Origin: JAJCYL01 sp040222875
GTDB lineage: Bacteria > Bacteroidota > Bacteroidia > Cytophagales > Cyclobacteriaceae
Length of the DNA: 64,000 nt
Assembly (NCBI GenBank): GCA_040222875.1
Contig: JAVKCG010000005.1
Location: forward strand, 186,001 to 250,000
Direction: 5' to 3'
Position numbers and translations under genes: made by a program. The notes under the pieces are model-generated. The model searched no databases, was not told the DNA's origin, and saw nothing but the letters and a program-made list of their open reading frames with translations. Every line of letters starts with the position of its first letter. Within the stretch, counting starts at the first letter, position 1. This document shows, one piece after another, positions 52,373-61,748 of this stretch.

Positions 52373-53242
52373 ATGAGATTATTCAGCACTATACTCGCCT
52401 TTTTTTCAATCATATTGGTCAGTTTCGGCCAATCAAACCTTACAAGGTTTACGCCATCTGCCCTTCTGGGCAAGGGTCAATTCGAGATACAGAATTTCAA
52501 CAACCTCTATACGCAAAATTCCATCAGAGATGCCAGCGGATCGGAGTTTGAACTAAATCAGAGGCAAATCTTTTTGAACAGTGCTTTTATGTTTACCTAT
52601 GGTGTCTCAACTTCGTCAAAGTTTAATATCGGACTGGACTTTAATTTAAACAGGGCAGCATATTTTAACTCTGATGACAATCCCCTGGGTATTTTCAGCA
52701 ACGGGGCAATTTCATCACGGACGGCGCTTGGGTCTATTGCTGCCAGGCTCAAATTTGCGCCAATTGCGGCGTTGCCCCGCCTGGCTATTCAATCTTCAAT
52801 TTCGGTTCCAGTAGCGAAAAACCTCGAGACGCCACGTTTTGTGGCACACGATCGATATAATTGGTGGACTCAAATATTTTATGATAAATCAATTGGTCAG
52901 CACTTCCAGGCATTTTTTGAGCTTGATCTCCTATATCGGTTTAAGCGTCAAGAATTTCAGGAGAATTTTTTTCGAACCCCGGCAAGCGTGTTCCTGAGCT
53001 ATTTCCCCAGTTCGAGGGTAACTTTTTATACGCTTTTTCAGCATAGCCCAGCATTTGGCAAAATAGTGCAAGGCGAAAGAACTTTTCGTGGGCAATTAAG
53101 GTGGTTTAGTCAATGGGGGCTTGGAACGAAATATCAACTTACTGACAAATTGGGTATTGAGCTTTCTTATTCCACTTTTTTCGCATCAAGAAATGACGGT
53201 GCTGGAAATACAGTCAATTTAGGGTTCAGGTTTATTAATTAA
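52373..53242 (+). CDS. Outer-membrane beta-barrel protein of unknown function
   Basis: This 289-residue protein has a signal peptide (about 1-20). The rest is a run of amphipathic strands with aromatic girdle residues (FNIGLDFNLNRAAYF, LPRLAIQSSISVPVA, GIELSYSTFFASR). The C-terminus FRFIN ends on an aromatic-rich strand. It starts 17 nt after the lipoprotein gene and converges on the DUF2723 gene with 10 nt between. The substrate or pore function is unknown. Confidence 0.72.
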   Translation: MRLFSTILAFFSIILVSFGQSNLTRFTPSALLGKGQFEIQNFNNLYTQNSIRDASGSEFELNQRQIFLNSAFMFTYGVSTSSKFNIGLDFNLNRAAYFNSDDNPLGIFSNGAISSRTALGSIAARLKFAPIAALPRLAIQSSISVPVAKNLETPRFVAHDRYNWWTQIFYDKSIGQHFQAFFELDLLYRFKRQEFQENFFRTPASVFLSYFPSSRVTFYTLFQHSPAFGKIVQGERTFRGQLRWFSQWGLGTKYQLTDKLGIELSYSTFFASRNDGAGNTVNLGFRFIN

Positions 53243-53252
53243 AAAAGCCTGA

Positions 53253-56222
53253 CTAAATCTCACCGTAATGCCTTCTGAACATTTGTTCGTATTTGTCAGC
53301 CAGATCGTTCATTCTATTGGCTTTATAAGCCCTGGCCAGTTCGCTTAATGTAAGCAGGTTTCTCTGGATTTCATATTGATCAGTAAACCCTTTCTCCAAT
53401 TGATAGGCCAGCATATTATCTGCTCTCACACTGCTTTTCTCAGCTATGTCATTCGCCACGTCCGTTTCATCTAATCTTAAAAGAAGGCTGACGTATTGAA
53501 CAGTAAAATGATCGTATGCGATGGCCTCATCCGGCATCACCTCCAGTGATTTCAATAAGGTATTTTTTGCTTTCTCAAACTTACCCTCATAGTAAAGCGC
53601 TTCGGCCAAATGAAAAAAGCTGGCCCTGTGGTTCAAGGCAAAATCTCGGTAATCTTTTGACAAATAGACATCAGGATTATCAAGTCCACGCCAATGGAAG
53701 TTGTTGACCATGTTTTCATACATGGCTTCGGTGTTTACCAATAAATCTTGAGGATCAGGATTTTTAACTGGCAAGAGTCTATAGGCATTGCCCTCCTGAA
53801 CCACATAAGGCCTCAAATTCATGTTCACACTGGCCAGCGATGTGTTGTTGAAATACATCGGCCTTTCCCAATTATTGGTAGCCATCAGATCCAATATCAT
53901 CAAATCCTTTTTCTCCAAGCCACCACCCTTCATTGACCAATCCATTTTATCTACCATCAGTGGTTTCATTGATTCAGGTATTAAGCCCTTGGAGAGCACC
54001 AATGAGGTGTCGACATTCATGTACATCTGCCTTGCCGGCACTGTGTTGTAAGAACTGATGCTAGTGGGTATTTGAAGTGCCGGGTGTTCATCTCTTATCA
54101 ATTTCAAAAATTGCCTAAGGTTGATTGCCCCTTTAACACTGGGATTTTCAACAATCGGTAAATAATCATTGAGGCCACCCTGCACATAATGCTTATTTTC
54201 AAAAGAAAACGGAAGCGGTTCAGACTCATAACTTGGCCTTCGCATTTGATTGATATACCAATCTGTATTGAAATAGCTCAATACAATTACCCTAACGTCT
54301 GTTCTAAATCCTTCAACTTCCTGAACATACCACAACGGGAATGTATCGTTGTCACCACCAGTGAACAGTATGGCATTTGGTTCGCATGATGCTAAAAAGT
54401 TTTTGGCTGAATCAACAGAAAAATAGCGGTCAGACCTGTCATGGTCATCCCAATTTTGCTGGGCCATGATTGCTGGCGCACTTGCAGCAATAAGTATGGA
54501 TATGGCTATTGCAGGAATTCCTTTACTAAGAGCTTTACTCAAAACGGAATAAATAGCAAAAACACCAAACGCCACCCAAATAGCATAAGCATAATATGAA
54601 CCAGCATAGATATAATCCCGCTCCCGTGGCTCTACAGGGGGTGAATTGAGGTATAACACCAGGGCCGCCCCGGTTAGAAAGAATAGCGAAGCAACAACCG
54701 CAAAGTTTTTAGGATCGCGGTTTGCATGGAAAAATAAGCCTATCAAACCCAATAATAGCGGAATCATAAAATAATTATTCCTCGCTTTATTCGTAGCAAG
54801 TTCTTCAGGCACTTCATTAAAAGTATCTGAGATACTCATCCAATCAGCATCTTGATTATCGCTTTCCCTCCCGGCAAAATTCCACATGAAGTAACGCATA
54901 TACATATGCCCCAACTGATGCTTGAACATAAAAATCATGTTGTCGATAAAATCAGGCTTTTCGTTTTGCCGAAGCCCCATTACCTCCCGGTAGCGCCTTA
55001 CATGGTTTGGTGATGAACTATATGCCCTTGGCAACAGTGTTTTTTCCCGAGGGTCATATACCTGAACAAATTTGTAATCGGTGACCTCATATTCTTCCTC
55101 ACCTTTAGTGTAAACAGGCGCACCCCGTTGCTGGTCGACTAATTCGGCGGTAAAGTACTGACCATAAAAAAGTGGCCTGTCCCCATACTGTTCCCTTTTT
55201 AGATAAGACACGAAACTCATAACGTCATCTGGCGCATTTTCATTAATTGGCGGATCGTAGTTAGACCTGATTATAATGATGGTATAAGATGAGTAGCCAA
55301 TTAGGATAAAGGCAAAACTGACCAACGCAGTGTTAAGAGTGCCATTTCTGGTTTTAATTGAATAGTGTATTCCGAATGTCAACGCAGAAACAAGAATTAA
55401 AATGAAAAAGACAACCCCTGAATTAAATGGCAAACCAAAATTGTTAACAAGCAGAATTTCAAGAGACCCAACCATGCTGGCGATACCGGTGATGACACCC
55501 GCCATGATAGCAATAATTATTGCTCCACTTCCGATTAGATATTTGATGATTCCCCATGATGTGGGATTAGGGTGCCGCCTGAAATAAACGATTAAGGCCA
55601 TTGCAGGAATCGTAACCAGATTAAGCATGTGCGCACCTATTGACAACCCCACCATGTAAGCGATTAAAAGCAACCACCTATTTCTACTAGCCTCATCAGG
55701 AATGAGCTCCCATTTCAAAATGGCCCAAAAAACGAACGCTGTAAAAAACGAGGACATAGCATAAACCTCGGCTTCTACAGCCGAAAACCAGAATGAATCA
55801 GAAAAAGTATAAACCAGCGCACCTATGACACCTGCACCCATCAACAGTATTGTTTGATCTTTAGTCTCGCTGCCAGGATCAATCCCATAGAATTTTCTAC
55901 CTAAATGAGTGATTGTCCAGAAAAGAAATAAAATGGTGAATCCGCTACAAAGCACACTCAACATATTGATCCAATAAGCGACTGATTCACTGGGTAAGCC
56001 TTGGATAGCATCAGGGCCAGCCAAAAAAGAAAACATCCTGCCCACCAACATGAAAAAAGGGGCCCCAGGGGGATGTGAAACCTCCAATTTGTATGATGTC
56101 GCTATAAATTCACCGCAATCCCAGTAGCTGGCGGTTGGCTCTACCGTTAAGGTGTAAACGGTTGTTGCGATTAAAAAAACAACCCAACCGGTAATGTTAT
56201 TTGTTTTCTGGTAATTGATCAT
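53253..56222 (-). CDS. DUF2723 membrane protein, glycosyltransferase family 117 type
   Basis: This 989-residue protein has about ten to twelve membrane helices in its first 600 residues. The N-terminal loop holds SYWDCGEFIATSYKLEVSHP, the acidic motif seen in GT-C glycosyltransferases of the DUF2723 family. A large extracytoplasmic C-terminal domain (about 610-989) contains helical repeat parts of TPR type near the end. Such proteins are proposed to move sugars from lipid carriers to envelope targets. It is monocistronic; its acceptor is not known. Confidence 0.9.
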   Translation of the reverse strand: MINYQKTNNITGWVVFLIATTVYTLTVEPTASYWDCGEFIATSYKLEVSHPPGAPFFMLVGRMFSFLAGPDAIQGLPSESVAYWINMLSVLCSGFTILFLFWTITHLGRKFYGIDPGSETKDQTILLMGAGVIGALVYTFSDSFWFSAVEAEVYAMSSFFTAFVFWAILKWELIPDEASRNRWLLLIAYMVGLSIGAHMLNLVTIPAMALIVYFRRHPNPTSWGIIKYLIGSGAIIIAIMAGVITGIASMVGSLEILLVNNFGLPFNSGVVFFILILVSALTFGIHYSIKTRNGTLNTALVSFAFILIGYSSYTIIIIRSNYDPPINENAPDDVMSFVSYLKREQYGDRPLFYGQYFTAELVDQQRGAPVYTKGEEEYEVTDYKFVQVYDPREKTLLPRAYSSSPNHVRRYREVMGLRQNEKPDFIDNMIFMFKHQLGHMYMRYFMWNFAGRESDNQDADWMSISDTFNEVPEELATNKARNNYFMIPLLLGLIGLFFHANRDPKNFAVVASLFFLTGAALVLYLNSPPVEPRERDYIYAGSYYAYAIWVAFGVFAIYSVLSKALSKGIPAIAISILIAASAPAIMAQQNWDDHDRSDRYFSVDSAKNFLASCEPNAILFTGGDNDTFPLWYVQEVEGFRTDVRVIVLSYFNTDWYINQMRRPSYESEPLPFSFENKHYVQGGLNDYLPIVENPSVKGAINLRQFLKLIRDEHPALQIPTSISSYNTVPARQMYMNVDTSLVLSKGLIPESMKPLMVDKMDWSMKGGGLEKKDLMILDLMATNNWERPMYFNNTSLASVNMNLRPYVVQEGNAYRLLPVKNPDPQDLLVNTEAMYENMVNNFHWRGLDNPDVYLSKDYRDFALNHRASFFHLAEALYYEGKFEKAKNTLLKSLEVMPDEAIAYDHFTVQYVSLLLRLDETDVANDIAEKSSVRADNMLAYQLEKGFTDQYEIQRNLLTLSELARAYKANRMNDLADKYEQMFRRHYGEI

Positions 56223-56366
56223 TCGATGCGAAAAGGTTAATCGGCGAAATTAGTAATTAATGGTCAATGGCCATCATTGAAAAGACCACCGGATAAAATC
56301 AAATAATGCTCCTAATAAGAAAAGGTTGCCAATATTTTCTATTCTTAGAACATATGATTTCGAGTT

Positions 56367-57233
56367 TTACTTTGCAGATTTTTCGGGTGGTTGAAATTCC
56401 TCATATCCAATTTGTCCCCAAGTATGGAACTCTACCTGAATCAGACCACTTAATTTTTGAATTGAATTCCTCAAAGCTCTTTTGGTGTTATCTGGAATTT
56501 CATTCTGTGTCAAAATGGCAAACAACATTCGAACTTTGCGGTGCGATAATTTGGAGTAATCGTTACCCTTTTTCACAAAGTTCTTTACTTTTTCCATCAA
56601 CTTACGACCAGTAAGATCGGATTTCGATTGAGAAGAAGCCTCGATGACAATCTCCTTATTACCCGCGACGGCTATCGCATCAAATTCATACTTATAACCA
56701 CCAAGTGGGTCGGTGATTTCCTGATTCCTCCAAATATTTTTCCATTTATTCCCAACGAACTGGAAGTAAAGATCATGGATGTACAACATCTCGTTTAAGG
56801 ATTGCCCAACTCCACGAATAAAATCATGTGATTTACTAATCCCAGGGTTTGAAATTTCGTCAATGCTATTTTCTAATGTCGAATACTCCGAAGACTCCAA
56901 GTCCTCCTTTTTTGATTCAATTACCTCTTCTTGAGTAAGAGTCCGTATTTTATAACCAAAGTAATGCTCATTATCTCCTCTAATTATTGCAGCTAAATTC
57001 TGTAAGAAGTCTAGTTTGGTAACTGCAGTTGCAATAATAAAAACAGTGGCAAAGTATGTCCACATATCATTTGCAACTAAAGCTATGGTTGTTAAGATCA
57101 AAACAGATCCGATCCGTAAAGAATGTTCCCGCTTGTCCTCTTGCAATGAGAAAAAGAAAAATATCAGCCCAAAAAGAAAGGTGAAAATTGCCAATAATTG
57201 AGTGATACTCTCGGTACTAAACTCCATTTTCAT
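56367..57233 (-). CDS. Membrane-anchored protein with PD-(D/E)XK-like domain, unknown function
   Basis: This 288-residue protein has two or three N-terminal membrane helices (about 8-30, 40-72), a charged linker and a C-terminal cytoplasmic domain. In that domain D175 (YEFDAIAV) and E188-A-S190 (EIVIEASSQSK) line up like the core of restriction-endonuclease folds. The expected lysine is replaced by serine, with lysines a few residues later. It is a candidate only. It is not next to methylase, helicase or known defence genes, and is divergent from a lipoprotein gene. Confidence 0.5.
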   Translation of the reverse strand: MKMEFSTESITQLLAIFTFLFGLIFFFFSLQEDKREHSLRIGSVLILTTIALVANDMWTYFATVFIIATAVTKLDFLQNLAAIIRGDNEHYFGYKIRTLTQEEVIESKKEDLESSEYSTLENSIDEISNPGISKSHDFIRGVGQSLNEMLYIHDLYFQFVGNKWKNIWRNQEITDPLGGYKYEFDAIAVAGNKEIVIEASSQSKSDLTGRKLMEKVKNFVKKGNDYSKLSHRKVRMLFAILTQNEIPDNTKRALRNSIQKLSGLIQVEFHTWGQIGYEEFQPPEKSAK

Positions 57234-57371
57234 TAAACGATATTAACCGAAACTACAACAATCTCTTTGAACCTCTGAGATAATCCTGCTCTTTCAGGTA
57301 GAGGCCATATGGGGAATTTTAAGTACTGAGGTTGGGTTGAAACAACCAACACTCCGTAAGACGAATTCATA

Positions 57372-57379
57372 TAACTTTG
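57372..57379 (+). promoter_or_regulatory. Candidate -7 promoter element of the lipoprotein gene
   Basis: TAACTTTG is an exact TAnnTTTG match, ending 14 nt before the ATG at 57394, so the leader would be very short. An imperfect inverted repeat (GTTGGGTTG with CAACCAAC, 57331-57350) lies where an operator might sit. No -33 box is seen. Confidence 0.35.
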
Positions 57380-57393
57380 CCGACTTCAAGAAA

Positions 57394-57837
57394 ATGCGGA
57401 CCGCCCAAATTTGTTTTGTATCGCTAATGGTCTCAGGTTTGACCTGCTGCAACAACATCCCTGATTGCGATGATCCGAATACTGCTGAATTTGTTGTTCA
57501 GTTTGTCGATTCACTAAAAACAAGCCCTATCGTGACCATTATAGATTCGCTGTGGGTAGAGGAAAATGGCGTTGTTTTGGTAGATCAGGATACGGTGAGC
57601 CAAATCGGCCTAACAGTGAACCCTTTAGATTCGGTCACAACGTTTATCCTTAAAGTACAGGACGAGATGGACACTTTCAGCATAAAATACAAGCAGAATC
57701 AATTATTCAGATCAGAATTATGCGGTCCAATATTGAGGTTTTCTGACGTCGAAATTTTAGAGCATACTTTTCGGGATGATACGCTTTTAACAGATGAACT
57801 TTTACTTGATGTCGTCAACTATCAGGTTTTTCGTTAG
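57394..57837 (+). CDS. Small lipoprotein of unknown function
   Basis: The frame is open from 57337, but the ATG at 57394 begins a lipoprotein signal with a cysteine pair near residue 18-19 (SGLTCC), so it is the better start (147 residues). The body is beta-rich with two further cysteines. The next gene overlaps by about 29 nt on the same strand. No family was recognised. Confidence 0.6.
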   Translation: MRTAQICFVSLMVSGLTCCNNIPDCDDPNTAEFVVQFVDSLKTSPIVTIIDSLWVEENGVVLVDQDTVSQIGLTVNPLDSVTTFILKVQDEMDTFSIKYKQNQLFRSELCGPILRFSDVEILEHTFRDDTLLTDELLLDVVNYQVFR

Positions 57838-58486
57838 TAGCCTACTTTTGACGGCTACGTTTGGTGTTGCCGCTCAAAAGAAGTTTGTGCCCCATACCCT
57901 GATGGTGGGTGTGGAGGTTCCCAGTATCGCAAGAAGTTTCTTGTTCAGCAAACGGAATGTTGGCGAGTTGCAGGCGGCAATTAATGTCTTAAGTCACCAT
58001 CTTGCGTTTGAGTACGGCTTTGAGGACATTAATCGTAGGGATAGCCTCTATACTTTTAAAACCAATGGCTCTTATTGGAGGGGCGGCATTGACCTGGCTT
58101 TGAATCCTAAGAATCCGCGTGGAGATGTCATTTTTTTTGGTTTGCGCCACGGAAGGGCCACTTTTAAAAATAGTTTGGATGCGAGATTCCAATCAGAACC
58201 GTATGGTAACCCTCAATTATCGTGGTCGAACAAAAATATGAGGGGGCGCTGGTGGGAAATCACTTTTGGCTTGAAAGTAAATGTTGCCAAAAACCTGATG
58301 CTAGGGTACACCACCCGATTCAAGTTGACCCCAACAATAACCGGCGGCGATACACTGGCTCCTTACGATTTACCTGGGTATGGCAGGGCGAGAAAAAGCA
58401 CCAACTTTGGCTTTAGCTTTTATGCGTACTATAAATTAAGGTTCAGAAAGGAACGGGAGAAACCAGATGATGGAAACACACTCTGA
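57809..58486 (+). CDS. Outer-membrane barrel-like protein of unknown function
   Basis: The ATG at 57809 leads into a clear signal peptide (about 1-23, ending GVAAQ); the ATG at 57794 would add five residues. The rest (about 200 residues) is predicted beta-rich, with the RSFLFSKRNVGELQAAINV and FGLKVNVAKNLMLGYTTRF segments of small Bacteroidota DUF6048-like barrels. This is a resemblance only. It overlaps the preceding lipoprotein gene by 29 nt, so the two are likely translated together and may be partners. Confidence 0.65.
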   Translation: MSSTIRFFVSSLLLTATFGVAAQKKFVPHTLMVGVEVPSIARSFLFSKRNVGELQAAINVLSHHLAFEYGFEDINRRDSLYTFKTNGSYWRGGIDLALNPKNPRGDVIFFGLRHGRATFKNSLDARFQSEPYGNPQLSWSNKNMRGRWWEITFGLKVNVAKNLMLGYTTRFKLTPTITGGDTLAPYDLPGYGRARKSTNFGFSFYAYYKLRFRKEREKPDDGNTL

Positions 58487-58512
58487 TGAACTTAAAAATG
58501 CCTTTTGATCTG

Positions 58513-59469
58513 TTACTGATTTTTGAAAAACGAATCGACAAACTCTATTTTATTAAAAACCTGAAGGTCATCCATTTTTTCACCTACCCCAATATATTTA
58601 ACAGGTATCTGAAATTGATCTGAAATACCAATTACAACGCCTCCTTTAGCTGTTCCATCAAGTTTAGTTATAGCCAGTGAGGTAACATCTGTAGCTTTGG
58701 TAAATTCCTGTGCTTGAATAAATGCATTTTGTCCGGTGCTACCATCCAGAACAAGCAGAACTTCGTGGGGGGCATCGTCAATAAACTTCTGAACTACCTT
58801 TTTGATTTTCGAAAGCTCATTCATCAGGTTGACTTTAGTGTGAAGCCTGCCGGCGGTGTCTATAATTACCACATCAGCGCCTGTTTCAACTCCTTGTTTT
58901 ACAGCATCAAATGCTACAGAGGCCGGGTCAGTGTTCATACCATGAGAAATTACCGGAACCCCTACCCTTTCACCCCAAAGAATTAGTTGATCAACGGCTG
59001 CCGCTCTGAAGGTATCCGCTGCACCCAAAACGACACTTTGGCCAGATGTTTTAAACTTGTTCGCCAGTTTGCCGATAGTAGTAGTTTTACCAACTCCATT
59101 CACCCCTACAACCAAAATGACATAGGGCTTCTTCTCCTGCGGTAACTGAAAATCCTCATAATCCGGAGTGTTATTCTCACTGAGCAAGCCTGCAATTTCT
59201 TCTTTCAGGATTCGGTCAAGCTCTTCAGCATTTAGGTATTTGTCCTTAGCAACCCTACTTTCGATGCGCTCTATAACCTTTACCGTTGTGGCTACCCCAA
59301 CGTCTGAAGTAATGAGTACTTCCTCCAGCTCATCAAGAACCTCATCATCAACTTTGGATTTACCTACAACTACTCTGCCCAGTTTAGAAAAAAAACTGTC
59401 TTTTGATTTTTCGAGGCCTTTATCAAGAGATTCCTTCTTTTCTTTTGAGAATAATCCGAAGAGTGCCAT
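58513..59469 (-). CDS. ftsY: Signal recognition particle receptor FtsY
   Basis: This 318-residue GTPase has an N domain (about 20-100) and an NG core. The core shows VVGVNGVGKTTTIGKLANK (G1, about 115), GAADTFRAAAVDQL (G2), IIDTAGRL (G3), ITKLDGTAKGG (G4) and IGVGEKMDDL. It docks ribosome-SRP complexes at the inner membrane. The N-terminal acidic extension is short, as in this phylum. It is preceded by a terminator that separates it from the ribosomal-protein genes. Confidence 0.96.
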   Translation of the reverse strand: MALFGLFSKEKKESLDKGLEKSKDSFFSKLGRVVVGKSKVDDEVLDELEEVLITSDVGVATTVKVIERIESRVAKDKYLNAEELDRILKEEIAGLLSENNTPDYEDFQLPQEKKPYVILVVGVNGVGKTTTIGKLANKFKTSGQSVVLGAADTFRAAAVDQLILWGERVGVPVISHGMNTDPASVAFDAVKQGVETGADVVIIDTAGRLHTKVNLMNELSKIKKVVQKFIDDAPHEVLLVLDGSTGQNAFIQAQEFTKATDVTSLAITKLDGTAKGGVVIGISDQFQIPVKYIGVGEKMDDLQVFNKIEFVDSFFKNQ

Positions 59470-59496
59470 CAGTAGGTATTATAAATCAGAATATAA

Positions 59497-59522
59497 TAAA
59501 AAAGTCCCTCTAAAAGGGACTA
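59497..59522 (-). terminator. Rho-independent terminator after the rpmB-rpmG-DUF4295 genes
   Basis: The hairpin AGTCCC-TCTAAAA-GGGACT spans 59503-59521. On the minus strand it is followed by a run of T residues (A-run at 59498-59503). It lies 28 nt past the DUF4295 stop and ahead of ftsY. Confidence 0.75.
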
Positions 59523-59548
59523 TTATCTTTTCAAAAATGGTGTGAAGA

Positions 59549-59701
59549 TTAACCTTTCAACACATCATTTACCATATCAACAGGTACCATTTCTTCTTTA
59601 AAAGTGTAGGCGCCTGTTTTCTCAGATTTCACTGCCTTGATCACCTTGGCATATGCTTTGGCGTCGGCTTTCTTAAGGGTTGCAACTACTTTCTTAGCCA
59701 T
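59549..59701 (-). CDS. DUF4295 family small basic protein
   Basis: This 50-residue protein is read directly from the sequence. It begins MAKKVVATLKK, is rich in lysine and contains KTGAYTFKEEMVP, the core of the DUF4295 family. In Bacteroidota it is regularly encoded after rpmG and is thought to be ribosome-associated; the role is not proven. It starts 3 nt after the rpmG stop codon. A terminator follows. Confidence 0.88.
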   Translation of the reverse strand: MAKKVVATLKKADAKAYAKVIKAVKSEKTGAYTFKEEMVPVDMVNDVLKG

Positions 59702-59703
59702 GG

Positions 59704-59886
59704 TTACTTAATTTCTTTATGAACAGTATATTTCTTCATGACAGGATTGTACTTCTTTAGCTCTAACCTGTCAGGAGTATTTTTTCGATTCTTGGTAGTG
59801 ATATACCGGGAAGTGCCAGGCATGCCAGAGTTTTTGTGCTCTGTACATTCCATAATAACCTGTACCCTGTTTCCTTTCTTAGCCAT
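59704..59886 (-). CDS. rpmG: 50S ribosomal protein L33
   Basis: This 60-residue protein has the L33 features: GNRVQVIMECTEHK, TSRYITTKNRKNTPDRLELKK and a basic C-terminus. Only a single cysteine remains, so this is a zinc-free form. It lies 13 nt after rpmB and 2 nt before the DUF4295 gene. Confidence 0.96.
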   Translation of the reverse strand: MAKKGNRVQVIMECTEHKNSGMPGTSRYITTKNRKNTPDRLELKKYNPVMKKYTVHKEIK

Positions 59887-59899
59887 CTTTTTCTATGAT

Positions 59900-60139
59900 T
59901 TAAACTACAACGTACCCGTTTGCTACTGCTTTTTTCAAAACAGAAGTAATACCATTTTTATTAATGGTCCTCATACCTGAAGTTGAAACCTTAAGGGTGA
60001 TCCACCTGTCTTCTCCTGGGATGTAGAATCTCTTCTTCTGAAGGTTTGGGTAGAACTTTCTTTTAGTCTTACTGTGAGAGTGAGAAACATTGTTTCCTGA
60101 CAATGGCCTCTTACCGGTTACTTGACAAACTTTTGACAT
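59900..60139 (-). CDS. rpmB: 50S ribosomal protein L28
   Basis: This 79-residue protein has the L28 N-terminus SKVCQVTGKRPLSGNNVSHS and the RKFYPNLQKKRF and RTINKNG segments. It is the first gene of the rpmB-rpmG-DUF4295 set. The 92-nt gap to the DUF5522 gene likely holds its promoter, but no consensus match was found. Confidence 0.96.
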   Translation of the reverse strand: MSKVCQVTGKRPLSGNNVSHSHSKTKRKFYPNLQKKRFYIPGEDRWITLKVSTSGMRTINKNGITSVLKKAVANGYVVV

Positions 60140-60231
60140 TTTTAAACGCTTTTAAGCCTCTTCGAAAAAAGGAGTGCAAATATCTCAAGAATCATTTTAA
60201 TATCAAAAGGGCGTTGCAAATAAAGAGTGCA

Positions 60232-60447
60232 CTAATCACTAATCCCCTGGTCATCAGGTTTACCACCTCTTTTGAAGTCATATGGGCAATGTCGGCATCC
60301 ACTTTTACAGCAGTATCCACGCTTTAAATGATATTGCTTCGTGAAAACTATAAAACCCCTATCATCATAGTAGAAATCCTCCTCCTCCAAAGAATCCATT
60401 TTGGTAGATTGTGATTTTTTTTGCCGCACTACTTCGTCCTTTTCCAA
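60232..60447 (-). CDS. DUF5522 small cysteine-rich protein
   Basis: This 71-residue protein has a charged N-terminal part and the signature FVFTKQYHLKRGYCC-SGCRHCPY (about 33-57), whose four cysteines may bind a metal. The family is widespread in this phylum and has no known function. It is divergent from the aminotransferase gene and upstream of rpmB on the same strand. Confidence 0.88.
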   Translation of the reverse strand: MEKDEVVRQKKSQSTKMDSLEEEDFYYDDRGFIVFTKQYHLKRGYCCKSGCRHCPYDFKRGGKPDDQGISD

Positions 60448-60452
60448 ATTAC

Positions 60453-60460
60453 TACCTTTG
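60453..60460 (+). promoter_or_regulatory. Candidate -7 promoter element of the ornithine aminotransferase gene
   Basis: TACCTTTG is an exact TAnnTTTG match, 49 nt before the preferred ATG at 60510. It lies between that gene and the divergent DUF5522 gene. No -33 element is clear. Confidence 0.4.
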
Positions 60461-60509
60461 AACCCGCAAAAGATGATAATTGTTTAATCAACTCAAAAAA
60501 GCCCTTTAT

Positions 60510-61748
60510 ATGAACACTGTTTTGACCACAAATGATGCCATTACCCTTGAGAAAAAATATGGAGCACATAACTATCATCCGTTGCCAGTTGTCTTGTCAC
60601 GAGGAGAAGGTGTACATGTTTGGGATGTAGAGGGTAAGCATTACTATGATTTTTTGTCAGCGTATTCTGCTGTTAATCAAGGGCATTGTCACCCAAGGAT
60701 AGTGCAAGCCCTCAAAGATCAGGCTGAAACACTTACACTTACTTCAAGGGCTTTTCACAGTGATGTACTTGGTGCTTATGAAGAGTATGTAACCAAATTT
60801 TTTGGTTACGGAAAGGTTTTACCGATGAATACGGGTGCTGAGGGTGTGGAAACTGCTATTAAGCTTTGTCGCAAATGGGCTTATGAGAAAAAAGGGATTG
60901 CAGAACACCAGGCTCAAATTATTGTGTTTGATGGCAACTTCCATGGTCGAACTACCACCATCATAAGCTTTTCCAATGATGCTGATGCTTATGATAATTT
61001 CGGCCCTTATACTCCAGGTTTTATACGTATTCCATATAATGATGTAGAGGCTTTATCGAATGCCATTAAGGGGCAGAATATAGCCGGCGTTTTAGCGGAG
61101 CCGATTCAGGGTGAAGCAGGTGTTTTTGTGCCGGATGATGGTTTTTTGGCGGCTACTAAAAAGCTTTGCAACGATAATAATGTATTGTTCATAGGTGATG
61201 AAATCCAAACTGGTATCGCCAGAACAGGCAAAATGCTGGCAACTGATTACGAAGATGCCAGACCTGACATTTTAATCTTGGGTAAGGCCCTTGCCGGAGG
61301 CGTTTATCCAGTGGCAGCTGTTTTAGCAGATGACCACATTATGGAAGTGATTAAACCAGGACAACACGGTTCCACGTATGGCGGTAATCCATTAGGATGT
61401 AAAGTAGCAATTGCCTCCCTTGAGGTAGTAAAAGATGAAAACCTTGCCGATAATGCAATGAAGCTTGGTTCTGTGTTCCGGGAGCGCATGAATGCCTTTA
61501 TTGAAAAATCTGAACTCATTACCCTGGTCAGAGGTAAAGGGCTACTAAATGCCATGGTTATCAATGATTCTCCTGAAAGCTCCACAGCCTGGAATATTTG
61601 CCTTGCCATGAAAGAGAATGGTTTGTTAGCTAAGCCAACACATGGAAATATTATCCGATTTGCCCCACCATTAGTTATAACAGAGGAGCAAATTCATGAG
61701 TGCTGCGATATTATAGAGAAGTCAGTTAGGGAATTTGAGAAAGATTAG
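60510..61748 (+). CDS. rocD: Ornithine--oxo-acid aminotransferase
   Basis: This PLP enzyme (412 residues from the ATG at 60510; the TTG at 60480 would add 10) has an N-terminus with KYGAHNYHPLPVVLSRGEG, typical of ornithine aminotransferases. MNTGAEGVETAIKLCRKW and FDGNFHGRTTT follow, then FIGDEIQTGIARTGKM and LGKALAGGVYPVAA, which holds the PLP lysine. It converts ornithine and 2-oxoglutarate to glutamate semialdehyde and glutamate. It shares its last 4 bp with a convergent small gene. Confidence 0.95.
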   Translation: MNTVLTTNDAITLEKKYGAHNYHPLPVVLSRGEGVHVWDVEGKHYYDFLSAYSAVNQGHCHPRIVQALKDQAETLTLTSRAFHSDVLGAYEEYVTKFFGYGKVLPMNTGAEGVETAIKLCRKWAYEKKGIAEHQAQIIVFDGNFHGRTTTIISFSNDADAYDNFGPYTPGFIRIPYNDVEALSNAIKGQNIAGVLAEPIQGEAGVFVPDDGFLAATKKLCNDNNVLFIGDEIQTGIARTGKMLATDYEDARPDILILGKALAGGVYPVAAVLADDHIMEVIKPGQHGSTYGGNPLGCKVAIASLEVVKDENLADNAMKLGSVFRERMNAFIEKSELITLVRGKGLLNAMVINDSPESSTAWNICLAMKENGLLAKPTHGNIIRFAPPLVITEEQIHECCDIIEKSVREFEKD

